This document shows positions 47,073 through 59,779 of a stretch of DNA of 64,000 nucleotides, piece by piece (position 1 is the stretch's first letter; each line of letters starts with the position of its first letter). Position numbers and translations under genes: made by a program. Origin of the DNA: Blastomyces gilchristii SLH14081 (taxonomy: Eukaryota > Ascomycota > Eurotiomycetes > Onygenales > Ajellomycetaceae); contig NW_003101677.1 of NCBI RefSeq assembly GCF_000003855.2, forward strand, positions 1,657,506 through 1,721,505, in the 5' to 3' direction. Under the pieces are notes generated by a model. It saw only the letters and a program-made list of their open reading frames with translations. It had not been told where the DNA came from and did not search any database.

Positions 47073-48693
47073 CTAAGTTCCGCCGGCGGGCTTGCTAGCA
47101 TTGTTACTCCCAGCCTTTGCAGAATCACCCCCAATATCTCCCGCCATAGCTTCTGCGGTAGCCTCCTTCACCCTCTCAGCCTCATCGGGCTTGAGATCTT
47201 TATTATTACTCCTAAGCTCCCTCTCATCGTCGCTATCGCCTAGGCTGAATGGGTCGTTGTCTCCCACGGGTGAAGGCTCAACTGCGGAGAGTGGTTGCCA
47301 TTTGCTGGACTTGTTGTTGCCGCCAGTGGACGGTGGCTGCCTGTTTCTATCAGACGCAGCGCGGGGGCCATATGCACCGTGTATTTCGTCCGGAGGACCC
47401 TCTTGGAAAGAGACTTTTCGTCGGTCTGGGGATGGTGAGCTGGATTTGAAGAGATCGGGGTTTGCGAGGGGTCGTGATGAGCGTGGTGGTTGGGCTGTGG
47501 TAGGTTAAAAATAGGTTCTGGAGTTTAGAGGGAAAACTTGCGCAGAACGGTAACTGAGCAACAAAATTTTAAAGTAAAAAGGACATACCTTCGGTGTCTC
47601 TCAACTCCAACGCAGAGAAATCATCGCCTAGGACCTGGGGGTCGGCATCATACCGCTCACGATCACCACTCCGTCTGGCCTCGCCACTCCGCCTCGTGCG
47701 ATAAGTCTGGGGCTCTCCGTATCCTTGAGCATACCCTTGCGCTGGACGAGGCGGGGTATTTCCATACTCATCCTCATCATCTTCGCCCTCGAGCTTCTTC
47801 TTGAAACTTTGAACCCAAGTGTTAACCTTTGTCTGCGTCTCCAAGAATCCCTTGCGAATGTTTTCTTTAATTATCGGTAAATCATCTGGTGCAGTGGCGC
47901 TTCTTCGTTAGCTTGGTACACAGCTAGGCCGTAGATATTTAGAAAATGTACAATAATGTACCCTCAAAAAAGTTATGTTCTCTATCATCATAGAGCTCAT
48001 TGGGCTTTAATCCGGTCTCCCTGTGAGGTCTTGGCAAACGGGGCTCATGATCCCACGCAGAGTTCGGGCCTCGATGGCGCTGGCCCGTTCCGCTGTAATG
48101 CTCCGCAAGCTGGCGCGCATACATTTCATCGGCCTCGAGCTGTCGCTGAGTGGGAGAGTCCTTCCGGGGTGGTCGCGGGGGCATCATAGGAGGCAGTTCC
48201 ACTTGCGCATCAGGGTCCGACATACCTATAATAAGCAAAACATGAGTTATGACTTCTAGCCCCCTATCCGCATCGGGCGGGCTTCCATACCAAGCAGCGC
48301 ATGGAATGATCTTTCCACATTCCCATCGCTCGCTACCAAAACGGCTTTTATAACGCTGGCATCGATACTGGGAAACGCTTCTTTTAAATTGATTTCGGCC
48401 TGTTGCATAGGGCTGAGTGGTCGGGGTGGTTTTGGCGGGGCACCTTCGTTGCCGCCTGTAGAAGATAGGTTGGGCGCTGAAGGTGTCTGCATTGGTATCA
48501 CACCGGATTCTTGGGGTTCATCGTCAAAATCCAGAGGTCGAGCTGTAGTTGGAGACTCTGGGTGATTGCTCTGTGAAGCTAAAGCCTTCAGGGGCGTGTT
48601 CTATGGTCAAAATCAGTTGGATAGAGGGCGTGTGGGGCTGTACGCGGGAAGCACGAGACAGCAAGCACCTACAGTTTTTTCTCCGTCGGACAT
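47073..48693 (-). CDS. CUE-domain ubiquitin-binding protein (Cue5-like), 5 exons
   Basis: Exons (minus): 48693-48673, 48600-48291, 48225-47962, 47885-47589 and 47494-47073, all with GT-AG borders and continuous frame. They give 437 residues (yeast Cue5 has 411). A CUE domain at about 70-111 shows the ubiquitin-contact signature: Phe83-Pro84 in LKEAFPSIDASVIKAVL and Leu109-Leu110 in ERSFHALLG. It follows a Pro-rich stretch and precedes QLEADEMYARQLAEHY, a Cue5-like helix, and IRKGFLETQTKVNTWVQSFKKK. The C-terminal half is polar and disordered. In yeast, Cue5 links ubiquitylated cargo to Atg8 in selective autophagy; that role here is inferred. The start is set by a 7-codon first exon, MSDGEKT. 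Confidence 0.88.
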
Positions 48694-49228
48694 GGTGACG
48701 GTGTTTGTTTGAATGATGTAGTTGTAGGTATTGAGATCAAAATATCTATTAGAGTGCAAAAATTGGGAGAAGATAGCTGGTCATTTAGAGATATATGAAT
48801 CGCAAGGCAGTGCAGTCGCTGTTCCCTGTCCATCTCGATTCCAACCTTATCTGACAACGTGTAGAACCAAGCTGAGATAAGCTAGTCTAATCAGGCCTAG
48901 CGTAGACTTCCCACCACAGCTGACGCCATTCCTTTTACGTCACCGCCAAGCCGCATAACTGAGCCACACCACACCGCGTCATCCGGAAAAACTATTAATC
49001 CTTCCGGCTGAAGTAAGCCGCGTTAGTTAACTATCTGACTAGTTACACCTCCTGGAGTAAAGTGGTAGGTACAGAGACGAGGACAGGGCAACATCTGAAT
49101 ACATATCTCCAGGTTTGGTGTAATAGAAGGGTTCTACCGTGCTCTGGTTACTGAAACATGGATCTGATGAATATATCCTGGCTAATTCTTTGAGTTGAGA
49201 TGAGTTGGGACATCCAATTGCTTTCTCA
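48694..49228. promoter_or_regulatory. Divergent intergenic region, CUE gene / DEAH helicase
   Basis: 535 bp between two start codons. It contains no ORF of note and no clear TATA element. Confidence 0.45.
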
Positions 49229-51420
49229 ATGGCCTCCGACTTTGATCTCTCGGCTTCGTTCATCCCGTCGCTGTATAAACCTGCCGCGCTACTACCCATA
49301 GCTCGCCACCGGCAATCTCTTCTGTACCTCATAGAAACATATCCTGTGACTGTTGTCGTGGGCCAAACAGGTAGTGGAAAGACTACCCAGTTGCCCCAAT
49401 TTCTCGACCAGGCAGGATGGTGTTCAGACGGGAAGATCATTGCTGTCACTCAGGTGAGTTTTTATCCATAGCTTGTAATTTATTTTACCAATATCTTTTC
49501 TCTGGATGTTTGGTTAGCTGAAATATGTTATATATATCCAGCCTCGGCGAGTGGCGGCGACCACAGTAGCAACTAGGGTGGCAGAGGAAATGCGATGTAA
49601 GGTGGGCGAAGATGTAGGCTATTCGATACGTTTTGAAGATGTAACTTCTTCCTCAACGCGGATCAAGTTCCTGACCGACGGTTTACTATTACGAGAAGCG
49701 TTGGTCGACCCTTTATTGTCCCGGTATTCTGTTATCATGGTCGACGAGGCCCATGAACGCTCTATAAGCACCGATGTCTTGCTCGGTGTGCTTAAGAAAA
49801 TTAGAAAACCGCGACCTGAATTACGCATCGTGATTAGCAGTGCTACGTTACAGGCAGAAGAATTTCTGCGCTTCTTTGCTGGGGATGAATTCAACCCTGA
49901 AAGTGAAGATGAGCTGGGTGGCTCTATTGGCAGAGTTATCACATTAGAAGGGAGGATGTATCCTGTGGACTGCCTATTTCTTGAAACACCAGTCGAAGAT
50001 TATGTGGAGAGAGCAATCAAAACTGTATTTGATATCCACACCAGGGAACCGGACGGGGACATCTTGGTGTTCCTTACGGGAAGGGAGGAAATCGATACTG
50101 TAATTCAGCAAATCTCTGAACGCGCAAATTCGTTACATGCCAAAGCCCCCGGTCTGCTTCCATTACCCCTTTATGCTGGACTCACTACCGAACAGCAGCT
50201 CTACGTCTTTGAACCTGCCCCTGAAAAGACTCGAAAAGTCATTGTATCCACCAATATCGCAGAAGCTTCCGTCACAATTGACGGAATTGTATATGTTATT
50301 GATTGCGGATTTGCAAAGCTTCGTGCATACAATCCAAATACGGGAATAGAGACCTTGACGCCAACGCCTATCTCCAAAGCATCTGCGACCCAGCGAGCGG
50401 GACGTGCTGGACGGACCAAACCAGGAAAATGCTTCCGTCTTTACACTGAGCAGTCTTACCAATCACTTCCGGATGTCACGGTTCCGGAAATCCAGCGGTC
50501 CAATCTTGCACCTGTTATTCTGCAGCTCAAGGCTCTGGGTATTGACAATATCGTTCGCTTTGGCTTTCTTACGCCCCCTCCATCTGAGCTCGTTGTTCGC
50601 GGCTTTGAATTGCTCTATTCCCTCGGGGCAGTTGATGACTATGCAAAACTTACGCGGTCACTTGGGATTCAAATGGCTGAGCTTGCGGTGGAGCCTATGA
50701 TGGCCAAGGTTCTGCTTGGTGCGCCATCCTTTGGCTGTCTGAGTGAAATTCTGTCAATTGCTGCGATGACGAGTCTGCAAGGAGCGGTCTGGTTTGAGAA
50801 AAGTGACGAAAAGAAGGCAGTCGAGAGCACTCGTCGAAAGTTTGCCGTGGATGAAGGAGACCACTTAACCTACTTAAATGTTTACCAAGCGTTTGTCACC
50901 AAGGGAAAAAAGGACTCAAAGTGGTGTCGGGATAACTATCTAAACTACAGGTCCATGCTAAAGGCTGTTAGCATTCGTGCGCAACTCAAGCGATATCTTG
51001 AGCGCTTTGGCATTCAGGTTGATGAAAGTCTCTCTTCATCCAGCCCCGCGCCACCAGAGCAAATCCAGCGCTGCCTTACAACCGGATATTTTGCACACGC
51101 GGCGAAGATGCAGCCAGATGGTAGCTTCAAGCCCATCAGTGGTGACATCACGCTACATGCCCACCCTAGTTCGTTGATGTTTGTAAGTAGCAATATGTCT
51201 CTTGCTTTTTCATTCCTTGCTCTTGTCCATGTATGTTTGCAATTTACGGATTTTGTGACGGCTGATAGTATACATGATAATATAGAACCGCAAAGCTGAC
51301 TGGGTTATCTTCCATGAAATCCTGGAAACAGGGCAAAAGACGTTCATTCGAGATATTACCAAAATCGAGAAGTCTTGGCTGCTCGAGTATGCACCGGAAT
51401 ACTATCAAGTTAAAAAGTGA
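49229..51420 (+). CDS. DEAH-box RNA helicase, DHX35-like, 3 exons
   Basis: Exons 49229-49453, 49542-51182 and 51286-51420 (introns 88 and 103 bp) give 666 residues. Motif I GQTGSGKT is at 45-52, Ia PRRVAA at 76, II DEAH at 143-146, III SAT at 175-177 and VI QRAGRAGR at 359-366. The winged-helix, HA2 and OB parts follow (SLGAVDDYAKLT; TGYFAHAAKM; YAPEYY at the end). The N-terminal extension is only about 20 residues, as in DHX35 (about 700 aa) and unlike Prp2/16/22. DHX35 is a spliceosome-associated ATP-dependent RNA helicase in the nucleus. The assignment over other DEAH proteins rests on length and overall pattern. The start ATG at 49229 keeps the SASFIPSLYKP start typical of the group. Confidence 0.88.
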
Positions 51421-51775
51421 TGCATATAAATAATAAATACACTTAGTTTTCTTCATCAGGATGCCGCCTATTATTGGACCGTTAACGTCGGGAAGCATGA
51501 TTTTTTTTTGGTGTACTATACATATATACCACCCAGCTTAAATAGAATTTCGAATTTTGAGAATCAATTGGACGAGATAGTACATATAATACCCTCCAAG
51601 TTAATTCTTTGCACTGGTTATTTGGAAATAAATATATTTGCAATTTCTGACGTCATCAGCAAACATCCCCTGCAAAAATTAACCTACCTTGGACCCGGTA
51701 ACGAAGCCAACACAAAAGCTCATTAACATAATTTACGCTTCCTTCCAATGCCACATACTCCAGCTAGAGATCAAA
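51421..51775. promoter_or_regulatory. Intergenic region upstream of the PITH gene
   Basis: 355 bp between tandem genes; AT-rich 3' flank of the helicase followed by the 5' flank of the PITH gene. Nothing specific recognised. Confidence 0.4.
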
Positions 51776-52668
51776 ATGTCCCATCACGATCACGATCACG
51801 ATCATGGCCATAGTCATGGCCACGATGACCACCACGACCACGACCATTCCTCCGACATTACCCCCGCACTTCAATCGAATCTCTACCAGCAAATCGACTT
51901 CGATGGTATCATCACCCTCAACGAGACAGAGTCCAAATCTGGTGCGGCCATCGTGAAAAAGACATGGGCGCAACGGTTAGATGAGAAACCGGAGCTGGAG
52001 AGCGATGTCGATGAGCAATTGCTCATGTATATCCCGTGCGTTCGACTTCCTGTCCTACCTTCACCTTTTTTACCCCTCCACCCTCTCCAAAAATATGAAA
52101 AAGAAAAAAAGAAAAAGAGAAAAGAGAAAAGGAAAAAAAGAATGAACAGCGAGGGGAAATACATCCTTTCTCGAACCCCGAGCCAACAACCACAACCAAG
52201 AATGTATATATGAATTCCAAAACTAACCCCATCCTCCGCAGCTTCACCGGCCAAACAAAACTCCACTCCCTCATCCTCTACTCGGCCCCAACCCCCTCCG
52301 CCCCCAAAACCATAAAACTCTTCCGCAACAGACCAGATCTCGACTTCTCCACCGCCGCAGATCTAATCCCAGCCCAAACCCTCTCTGTCCCCCAAACACT
52401 CACCGGTCCAACCTCAGACGTGATCGAGATCCCTCTCAACAGAGCGCAGTTCAACACCACGACGTCCATCACGCTGTTCTTCGAGGACAACTGGAGCGAT
52501 GGCGAGGAGGAGGTGACGCGCGTTTCGTACATTGGGTTTAAGGGGCAGCATATGGCACTGAATAGGGAGCCCGTGACGTTTTTGTATGAGGCTGCGGCGA
52601 ATCCGAGGGATCATGTTGCTATTCAGGGCGTGCAGGGCGTGGGAAGGACGATTGGGCCTGGGAGATAA
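51776..52668 (+). CDS. PITH-domain protein (PITHD1-like), 2 exons
   Basis: Exons 51776-52035 and 52242-52668 with a 206-bp intron (GTGCGT...CGCAG) give 228 residues. The N-terminal 25 residues are a His/Asp run (HHDHDHDHGHSHGHDD) that could bind metal. The PITH domain fills the rest: DFDGIITLNE, LMYIPFTGQTKLHSLIL across the splice, then FRNRPDLDFSTAADL, ITLFFEDNW and TRVSYIGFKGQ. PITH domains accompany a thioredoxin domain in TXNL1 and bind the proteasome; stand-alone PITHD1-type proteins are also known. Here there is no thioredoxin domain, so the role is uncertain. It is convergent with Vps20. Confidence 0.88.
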
Positions 52669-53213
52669 GGACTTTCAATCCCAGTGAATTTTGGATGTCA
52701 GTGGGACTGAAGGGAAGGCTTTTGCGTGATTTCTAATGACGTTATGTGGTATATGATTGTATGTATATCTGGCACGTCTTCTTCTCTTCTTGCAGTTATG
52801 AGTACTAGTTATTGTATTCTTTCTTGTGCAGAGGAAGTGTAGCAATGTATATGTCCTGCAAATCACCTATGGGTGATTGTTTATGTATGATGCGGAATCA
52901 TCTCCGGGTAAAATAAGGTTGAAATGCCAGACATGAAGAACACATAGAACCTGCTGAGCTGTGAGCCATTTCAGCACATATAAGAACCAAATACTAAAAA
53001 TAAAAATTTAAATTTAAATTATCAGCCATCAGCAATATATGAAGAATGTTCCCAAACATATGCCGCTCTATAATAATCTAGAAAATACCCCCAAAGTCAC
53101 AGAAAAGGGGTTGAACTATGTAGATAAATGCCATATGACGCCTAGGTGAAATCGCTATGCACGACCAAAAGTGAACAATGAGACGAAGTAAAAGCAAAAA
53201 AAAACAAAAACAA
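52669..53213. other. Convergent 3' intergenic region (PITH / Vps20)
   Basis: 545 bp containing both 3' UTRs; AT-rich around 52990-53040 (AAATTTAAATTTAAATT). No gene seen. Confidence 0.5.
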
Positions 53214-54077
53214 CTAAGCCTCCATTGGCACAGCCGCTCTTGCCTTTGCCCTGGCTTTAGCACGCTGTTTGGCTTTCTCTTGCTTTTCCTGCTCTGTCTC
53301 CTCGGGCAGCGCTGACGTGGGCACATTCGGAAGACTGATTGGCCCAGAAATCTCCTGCTCCATCGCCTCGAGCTCGTCTTCTACCTCGTCCTCGTCTTGG
53401 TTGGACATTTGGCCACCCAACATGCGGCTGACTTCCTGGTGATAGTTCACATGTATTAGCAAAATATGGGCCACACCCGACAAAATAGGGAATAAATCAG
53501 ATATATATTAAAGAAGTACAAAAAACAAACCTCCTGATACGCTCTGGCCTCCTCTGTATCGCCCATCAGCTTCTCCACCGCTTCCAGGCCCCCCATCTCC
53601 TTATGGATGGTCTGTAGCACCTTGGTCCCCTGACTCAGCCCAAAGAGCACATCCTTCTGCACTAGGGCAAACTCGACACTTCCTGTTAACCGCTCGAGTT
53701 GATCGAGTTGCGCATCTGTTTTTGCCAATAGGGACTGTTGATACTTCTTACGGCGGAGAGCGAGCAAGGCGCGTGGCCGGTCGTTGCGGGCAAGGCATTC
53801 TCGCGCGATTTGGGTTTCGCGGTCTGTCAGAGTGGTGATGCGCTTTTGGTATTGGTGGAGTTTGTCGCGTTGGTTTTTTAGGTCGAGGATTGCTCTGCAG
53901 GGTGGTGGGTTAGGTTAACTTCATAGATCAGGGGGTTGTATATCTGGAGTGCTGGGAGGCTTGGAATCTGCGGGGAAGCCCCTGTTCATTGAGGGAGTAA
54001 TGCGGGTGTATGTTCGGGAAGGCAATGACATACCTATCCTGAGCGGATATTTTATGAGAACTGGAGGTGTTACCCAT
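53214..54077 (-). CDS. vps20: ESCRT-III subunit Vps20 (CHMP6), 3 exons
   Basis: Exons (minus): 54077-54034, 53894-53531 and 53435-53214 give 209 residues (yeast 221). It starts MGNTSSSHKISAQDR, a fitting N-myristoylation signal (Gly2, Ser6) as in Vps20/CHMP6. The Snf7 core follows: AILDLKNQRDKLHQYQKR, TQIARECLARNDRPRALLAL, RRKKYQQSLLAKTDAQLDQL and LEAVEKLMGDTEEARAYQEE. The C-terminus has acidic and then Lys/Ala-rich segments. Vps20 is recruited by ESCRT-II at endosomes and nucleates Snf7 filaments in multivesicular body sorting. The first exon is only 44 bases. Upstream ORFs on this strand are intron read-through. It is divergent from Rix7. Confidence 0.93.
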
Positions 54078-54623
54078 TGTCGTAGCATTCTCCTTGCTGT
54101 GGTAAAGAAGATCTTTTGGCCTTGTTCGATTGAGGTCAGTTGCCCAAGCTGCAACCTGTTGGATGACATACCTCATACGGCGATACTGTTGGTAATACTA
54201 ATACAGAGCATAATACATAGCGTGCTTAAACAAGGCAAAAATAGTGTAATTGGACGTATTTTTCATTTTGTCTGTCAGATTGATAAGATAAGAACGCAAT
54301 TATAATCATGTGATAGTAATCGTAGATTGTCCGATATGTGGCTCAAAATCAATTAAAATATAAATATCAATATAGATATAGATAAGTCTCATATGCTTAT
54401 TGTCTCAAAGTAATAAAAATACAAGTGCTTCTCCAGACGAAAGCCGTAGAAGTGTGAAAATGCACGTCACGTGACTGAGCCATTGATACCGGGCTATCAT
54501 TCTTCCACAATCATCGAAATCCCTACCGAGATCTTATTTTATAGGCACATTTCAGCGGGCGACGACGAGCTCTTCGCGAGAAAAATAAGAAGGAAGAACC
54601 GAGGACCGCCTCGTTCTTGTAGG
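54078..54623. promoter_or_regulatory. Divergent intergenic region, Vps20 / Rix7
   Basis: 546 bp. It is AT-rich in the middle (54340-54420) and contains CACGTGAC at about 54467. ORFs at 53949-54305 and 54471-54752 overlap coding exons out of frame and are not genes. Confidence 0.45.
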
Positions 54624-57064
54624 ATGGCTCCGAGAAATCGTGGCAGCAGACCAACGCTCGGACATGGTCTTGACAAGGAGGTGTGTTCGGGAGGCTCCCA
54701 AATATCCTTTTTTGTCACCCTAACAGCTGTATATACATATATATATATGTGACCCGCAAGTGCTGATTCGACTCACCTGTCGCAAACAAGGTTTACCAAA
54801 TAGTGCGCAAGATTGCCCATGATCTCCAATTGGAAGGGGAAAATGTACGCTTAACCCTGCCGTTTGTCTACGACCGGATAAAACGGTCAAATTCTAGTCT
54901 CAATCGGAGAGGGAAAAAATTGCTAGAAGACAGTATCGAACGGGTACTGGAGGTAGTCAAAACAGATGTGCTTGGTGATGGGGATTCAGATTCGGTTAAT
55001 GGAGATTTCGAAGGACTTGAAGAGAAGGATGCCATTTTGGTAGGCTTCCTTGTGCTTTAAAAAAAAAAAAGTTCTACCGGAGCGGTATAGGAGGGGATTG
55101 CTGACAGCATCAAGGATTCTAATCGCATGAATAAGAGTATCGTGGGAATGTGGGGCACACAAGCAAAGATGCCAACAATACCGAAGAAAATAACGGATAT
55201 GGCGGAGGTTGATTCAGCATCGTCAGCCCCCACCGCTGCGGCAAGTAAGAGACGACAGGCTGGAGGGGAATCACAGGCTAAGAGAAGAAAGGCGGAAAGC
55301 AGCATTGACAGGTCACCTCCTACCCACGTAAATTTGGCGGACCTAGGCGGAGTAGACGATGTAATTCAGGAACTCGAAGACCTTATTGTTTTACCCATGA
55401 CTCGCCCTCAAGTCTACTCCTCGTCGAAGGTGCAACCTCCGCGCGGGGTATTACTTCACGGCCCGCCTGGTTGCGGTAAAACCATGATTGCCAATGCTTT
55501 TGCAGCGGAGTTAGGTGTGCCGTTTATCGCAATATCCGCGCCGTCGATAGTTTCGGGTATGTCTGGAGAATCCGAGAAGGCGCTACGGGAACATTTCGAT
55601 GAGGCAAAGAAAGTTGCGCCGTGCCTCATCTTTATTGATGAAATCGATGCAATCACCCCCAAGCGCGAGAGCGCTCAGAGGGAAATGGAAAAACGTATCG
55701 TTGCGCAGCTACTTACTTGCATGGATGACTTGGCTCTGGAAAAAACGGACGGGAAACCTGTGATTGTATTAGCAGCTACGAATCGACCTGACAGCCTGGA
55801 TGCTGCACTGCGACGAGGCGGGAGATTTGACAAGGAGATCAATCTTACCGTTCCCAGCGAGCCTGTGAGAGAGCAGATTCTACGGGCTCTCACAAAGGAT
55901 ATGAACCTTGCAGATGATCTGGACTTCAAACTCCTGGCAAAGAGAACTCCTGGATTTGTCGGTGCTGACCTAAACGACCTCGTTTCCACAGCAGGAGCGG
56001 CTGCTATAAAACGATACATTGAACTCCTGAAATCACATACAGGCGACGAAATGGAAATAGAAAACACAGCAAATGACGCTGATGGTGACAAGAGTACGAA
56101 GATCAGCCCTAAAATCCTTGAACTCCGCCGCCTCATCAAACACGCCCGAGAAACCCCTCTTCACTCCGAATCCCAAACCATATCTGTCTCCAACACGGAT
56201 TTCTTCACCGCCCTTCCTAAAATTCAACCCTCCTCCAAGCGCGAAGGCTTCGCCACCATCCCAGACACAACATGGGCAGACATCGGCGCCCTAGGCGGCA
56301 TCCGTGACGAACTCGCCACCGCGATTGTCGAACCAATCCGCAACCCAGACATCTACGCCCGCGTCGGCATCACTGCCCCAACAGGCGTCCTACTTTGGGG
56401 CCCGCCAGGCTGCGGAAAGACCCTCCTCGCCAAAGCAGTCGCCAACGAGTCTCGCGCCAATTTCATCAGCGTTAAGGGCCCCGAACTGCTGAATAAATAC
56501 GTAGGTGAATCCGAACGCGCCGTGCGCCAGGTCTTCGTGCGCGCTCGCTCCTCGGTCCCCTGCGTCATTTTCTTCGATGAGCTCGACGCTCTCGTGCCGC
56601 GCCGTGACGATACGCTCTCCGAAGCCTCCGCGCGCGTCGTCAATACCCTTCTCACCGAGCTCGATGGGCTGGGCAGCGCGCGACAGGGCATTTATGTCAT
56701 CGCTGCTACGAATCGGCCGGATATCATTGACCCGGCTATGCTACGGCCTGGCCGCTTGGAGACGCTGCTGTTTGTAAATCTGCCTACTGCAGATGAGCGG
56801 GTTGAGATTCTGCAGACGCTGTTGCGGAAAATGCCGATTGAGTTCTCTGATGATATCAAAGAGTTGGCGAGGTCGTGTGAAGGGTTTAGCGGTGCTGATC
56901 TGGGGTCGTTGCTGCGCAGAGCTGGTTATTCTGCTATCAAGCGGCGGGATACGATACGTTTCGAAGACTTTGTGGCGGCGAAGGCTGGTATTAGGCCGAG
57001 TGTGTCGGATCTGAAGAAATATGAGAGGTTAAGGAGAGATTGGGAAGGTGGGAATGTTCTTTAG
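54624..57064 (+). CDS. rix7: Ribosome biogenesis AAA ATPase Rix7 (NVL), 3 exons
   Basis: Exons 54624-54680, 54791-55039 and 55115-57064 give about 751 residues. Two AAA modules are clear. D1 has GPPGCGKT at about 218-225, IDEID near 277 and [13 protein letters not shown]2 has GPPGCGKT at about 531-538, DELD near 590 and the [12 protein letters not shown] segment. The N-terminal exons ([35 protein letters not shown]) match the helical Rix7/NVL N-domain, followed by MNKSIVGMW and a Lys/Arg-rich nuclear-signal segment. Rix7 is a Cdc48-like hexamer that removes factors such as Nsa1 from pre-60S particles in the nucleolus. The second acceptor is set at 55114 because GCTGAC lies just upstream as branch site; TATAG at 55090 is an in-frame alternative adding eight residues. 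Confidence 0.94.
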
Positions 57065-57400
57065 ATATTGAAAACTTTGCTGGAAAGGCTTCACTTCTGT
57101 TTGAATTGATGAACCCATATTCCCCGATGGAGATTACCATTATAAGTTTCACTTGTCAGGCAGTAATATATAGAAATGTAAATAGAAGGATAGGTCTGGG
57201 AAGATTCCGGTTTGTAATTAAAATGATTTTTCATTCGCGGGACTCTAAAAACATTTTATTGTATCTATATTAGAAGGACATGAAAACTAGCCAAAACAAG
57301 AAAAAACAAAAAAAAAGATGGCTTGCTTCGTGGAAAAACCGGAACCCAATAACACAAGGAGCTCGAGGCCCGTATCATGCATGATACACAACAGAATCTC
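57065..57400. other. Convergent 3' region, Rix7 / Erb1
   Basis: 336 bp with both 3' ends and an A-rich run at 57298-57318. No gene. Confidence 0.5.
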
Positions 57401-59779
57401 CTACATCCACAACCGACATGTGCCATCCGCGCCCGCACTGACACACCATGCTTCCCTTGGATGCCAATCTAGATCCAAAACTCCCAATTCTCCCGTGACC
57501 TTATGGCCACGGAGAACCTTCAACGGAACAATGCTTGCATTACTCAAAAGATCACCCGTGACACTTCCATGGAAAATCTGCAGAGAGCCGTCATCACTTG
57601 CATCCGCAAATAGCGGATGGTGGGCATGATAGCGCACAGCACGGATGGCTTTCTGGTGATAACGGAGCGTTTTGTACGGACGTTGGGAGAGGTCGATGTC
57701 ATGCCAGAGGAGGCGTCGATCGTAGGAGCCAACAATTAGATTGTCGCCACCAGAGGTGGTAGAGGAGGTTGGATGGATGTCAAAGGAAGAAATCCACCGG
57801 GCACCTGGCTGGAGGATCTTGACGAGGGTCTGGCGCGAAAGATCGTACGCGCGGATGGTGCGCTGGTTTGCGACGAAGAGGATGGGTTTGGACGGGTGGA
57901 AATGGGCAGTTTGAGGTGGCCCGCCGCCCTTCAGACGACGGCGGAAAGGGTGCTGGGTAAGGTGTTTGGAAAGGGTGTGAATTGCTATCGCGAGAGAAAC
58001 GGGGGTGGCTGTGCCTGGGCATACGGTCACGAAATAATCACCGCGGCGGTGCCAGGAGAGAGACTTGGCTGTGTAACCAAGCGAGATAACTGCCTGGACC
58101 CCGGAGTCGAGAAGGGAGGGTGAAGGGCGAGTCCACTGGACAGGCGTCTTCTTCGTGCTACCGGCGGAGGCTGACGTAACTGTCTTCGCATATCCCCATC
58201 CGGCATCAACAATCTCAAGGCTGGACTTCTCCAGCTCTGGGTCAAGTATAGGAGGTACAATAAGGTGAATGCTGTCTCCCGTGGCAGCCGCTAAAACAAC
58301 GGCATCTTTCCCAGGTCTCCATCGGACAACGTTGATAGGGTCCTCATCGCTCAACTTCACAGACCAGACCTGGCGGCCAGTAAGAAGTTCCCACACACGG
58401 ACTGTACTGTCATCACCACCGCTCGCAAGCCACACTCCAGTTGGGTCAACAGCCAGGGTCCGAACCCGTCCCCGGTGTCCACGGAATAAAGTGGAGCAGG
58501 TAGAAGGGAAAGGTTTCAGCTCTTCCGGGCTAGGTAGCTTGGGAAGTAAACTTTCGGGGTCGATATTCAGCTTACTCCTCCTAACTCTGGGGGCCAAATA
58601 CAAATCAAGACAGCGCTCGAATTTCTCCTTGACAAATGACTCATAACCAGGAACTTTTCGAAGGGCATCATGATCAGTCGGTAGGTACTCTCTCTCACGA
58701 TCCTCTGGGTCTGTATTCAACCATTCGGCCTTCTCCTTTGCATCAGGTAGGTACTCCGGTGGTGGATGGTAGCTTTCTTCATAACCAGGGGGAGGAAGCT
58801 TAGGGGCAGGTATATGCATGGGATGGTCCGCCCGTGGGGTCTCATTGGCCCAGAGGTCGTACGTCTGCACCCCTTCCTCCGCTTCATCTTCTTCGGCTGG
58901 TGGCTTATAGGGAAGTATCCGTCCTTCCCTAATTGCCTTGACTAACTTCATCACCCGCTTAGCCTCATGTTTCGAAGGGACAAATCGCCTTTTCGGCTCT
59001 GGTGCGGCGCTTAGTGGCATAACTTCCAACTTGCTAGTGAAGTACTCGATAGTTGGCTGGTAAGGGTCGTAGCCATCTTCGGTGATTTCGTTCATTTGCA
59101 CCTTGCGCAGCAGCTCCAATTCATCTTGACTCAATTCCAAAGGTTTTCCGGTCGAAGGGTCAGTTAGGCCAGTAAAGCCTTTGGGAAGCTCAATGCTATC
59201 CAGTAACACATCAAGAGCCTGTCCCTTTGCCGGTCGCATTATTCTTTTGCCATTGATGTTATAGCCAATGTGTGGGTATTGGTCGTAGAAGGAGAGCGGG
59301 ACATTCCCAATGGTATTTGCATTTTCGTCCGCTTCAGAGTAATCTGAGTTATCGTCTGGGTTGATTTCATCGTAGATATACCGCTCGTTTCCATTGGCAT
59401 CCTTCGTAACTCGGTAATTGGGTTTATCGTCATCGTCTTCATCACCCTCAAACGCAAAGCCTCCGTCCGATGCGGCATGCTCGCCCCGAACAACGATGTC
59501 GACGCCTCGGTCTGGCTTTGATTTTCCACTAACAGGCTTGGACTCGATATCCGAGGGAACTTCATCGCTGTCAAATTCATCTTCATCTTCCTCGTCATCG
59601 TCACTGATGAGGTCGTCGATCAATTCTATCTCCGAATCGCTACTCTGCTCAAGATCAGAGTCGCCGGAGATCCCATCCAGAGTGTCCAGATTGAGCTCGT
59701 CCCCAGAGACCACTCCAGGCTCCTCGCCTAGATCTCTAGTGACTGCCTTGCGCTTTCTGGAACCTTTGGAGGGGTCCAT
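57401..59779 (-). CDS. erb1: Ribosome biogenesis protein Erb1 (BOP1)
   Basis: One exon, 792 residues (yeast Erb1 807). The N-terminus is very acidic (Asp/Glu/Ser runs at about 47-80 and 112-120). The BOP1NT domain starts near 161 with [20 protein letters not shown] and continues through [18 protein letters not shown] and [22 protein letters not shown]-terminal WD40 propeller begins near 435 ([20 protein letters not shown]) and ends [20 protein letters not shown] before the stop. Erb1 joins Nop7/Pes1 and Ytm1/WDR12 in the PeBoW complex required for 27S pre-rRNA processing and 60S assembly in the nucleolus. The start at 59779 (ACAATGGACCC) is the first ATG of the frame. It converges on Rix7, another 60S factor. 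Confidence 0.96.
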   Translation of the reverse strand: MDPSKGSRKRKAVTRDLGEEPGVVSGDELNLDTLDGISGDSDLEQSSDSEIELIDDLISDDDEEDEDEFDSDEVPSDIESKPVSGKSKPDRGVDIVVRGEHAASDGGFAFEGDEDDDDKPNYRVTKDANGNERYIYDEINPDDNSDYSEADENANTIGNVPLSFYDQYPHIGYNINGKRIMRPAKGQALDVLLDSIELPKGFTGLTDPSTGKPLELSQDELELLRKVQMNEITEDGYDPYQPTIEYFTSKLEVMPLSAAPEPKRRFVPSKHEAKRVMKLVKAIREGRILPYKPPAEEDEAEEGVQTYDLWANETPRADHPMHIPAPKLPPPGYEESYHPPPEYLPDAKEKAEWLNTDPEDREREYLPTDHDALRKVPGYESFVKEKFERCLDLYLAPRVRRSKLNIDPESLLPKLPSPEELKPFPSTCSTLFRGHRGRVRTLAVDPTGVWLASGGDDSTVRVWELLTGRQVWSVKLSDEDPINVVRWRPGKDAVVLAAATGDSIHLIVPPILDPELEKSSLEIVDAGWGYAKTVTSASAGSTKKTPVQWTRPSPSLLDSGVQAVISLGYTAKSLSWHRRGDYFVTVCPGTATPVSLAIAIHTLSKHLTQHPFRRRLKGGGPPQTAHFHPSKPILFVANQRTIRAYDLSRQTLVKILQPGARWISSFDIHPTSSTTSGGDNLIVGSYDRRLLWHDIDLSQRPYKTLRYHQKAIRAVRYHAHHPLFADASDDGSLQIFHGSVTGDLLSNASIVPLKVLRGHKVTGELGVLDLDWHPREAWCVSAGADGTCRLWM

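Noticed and set aside
47092..47508. 138-codon plus-strand ORF
   Set aside because: It is antisense to the last CUE-gene exon, whose frame is supported by splicing continuity and the CUE domain.
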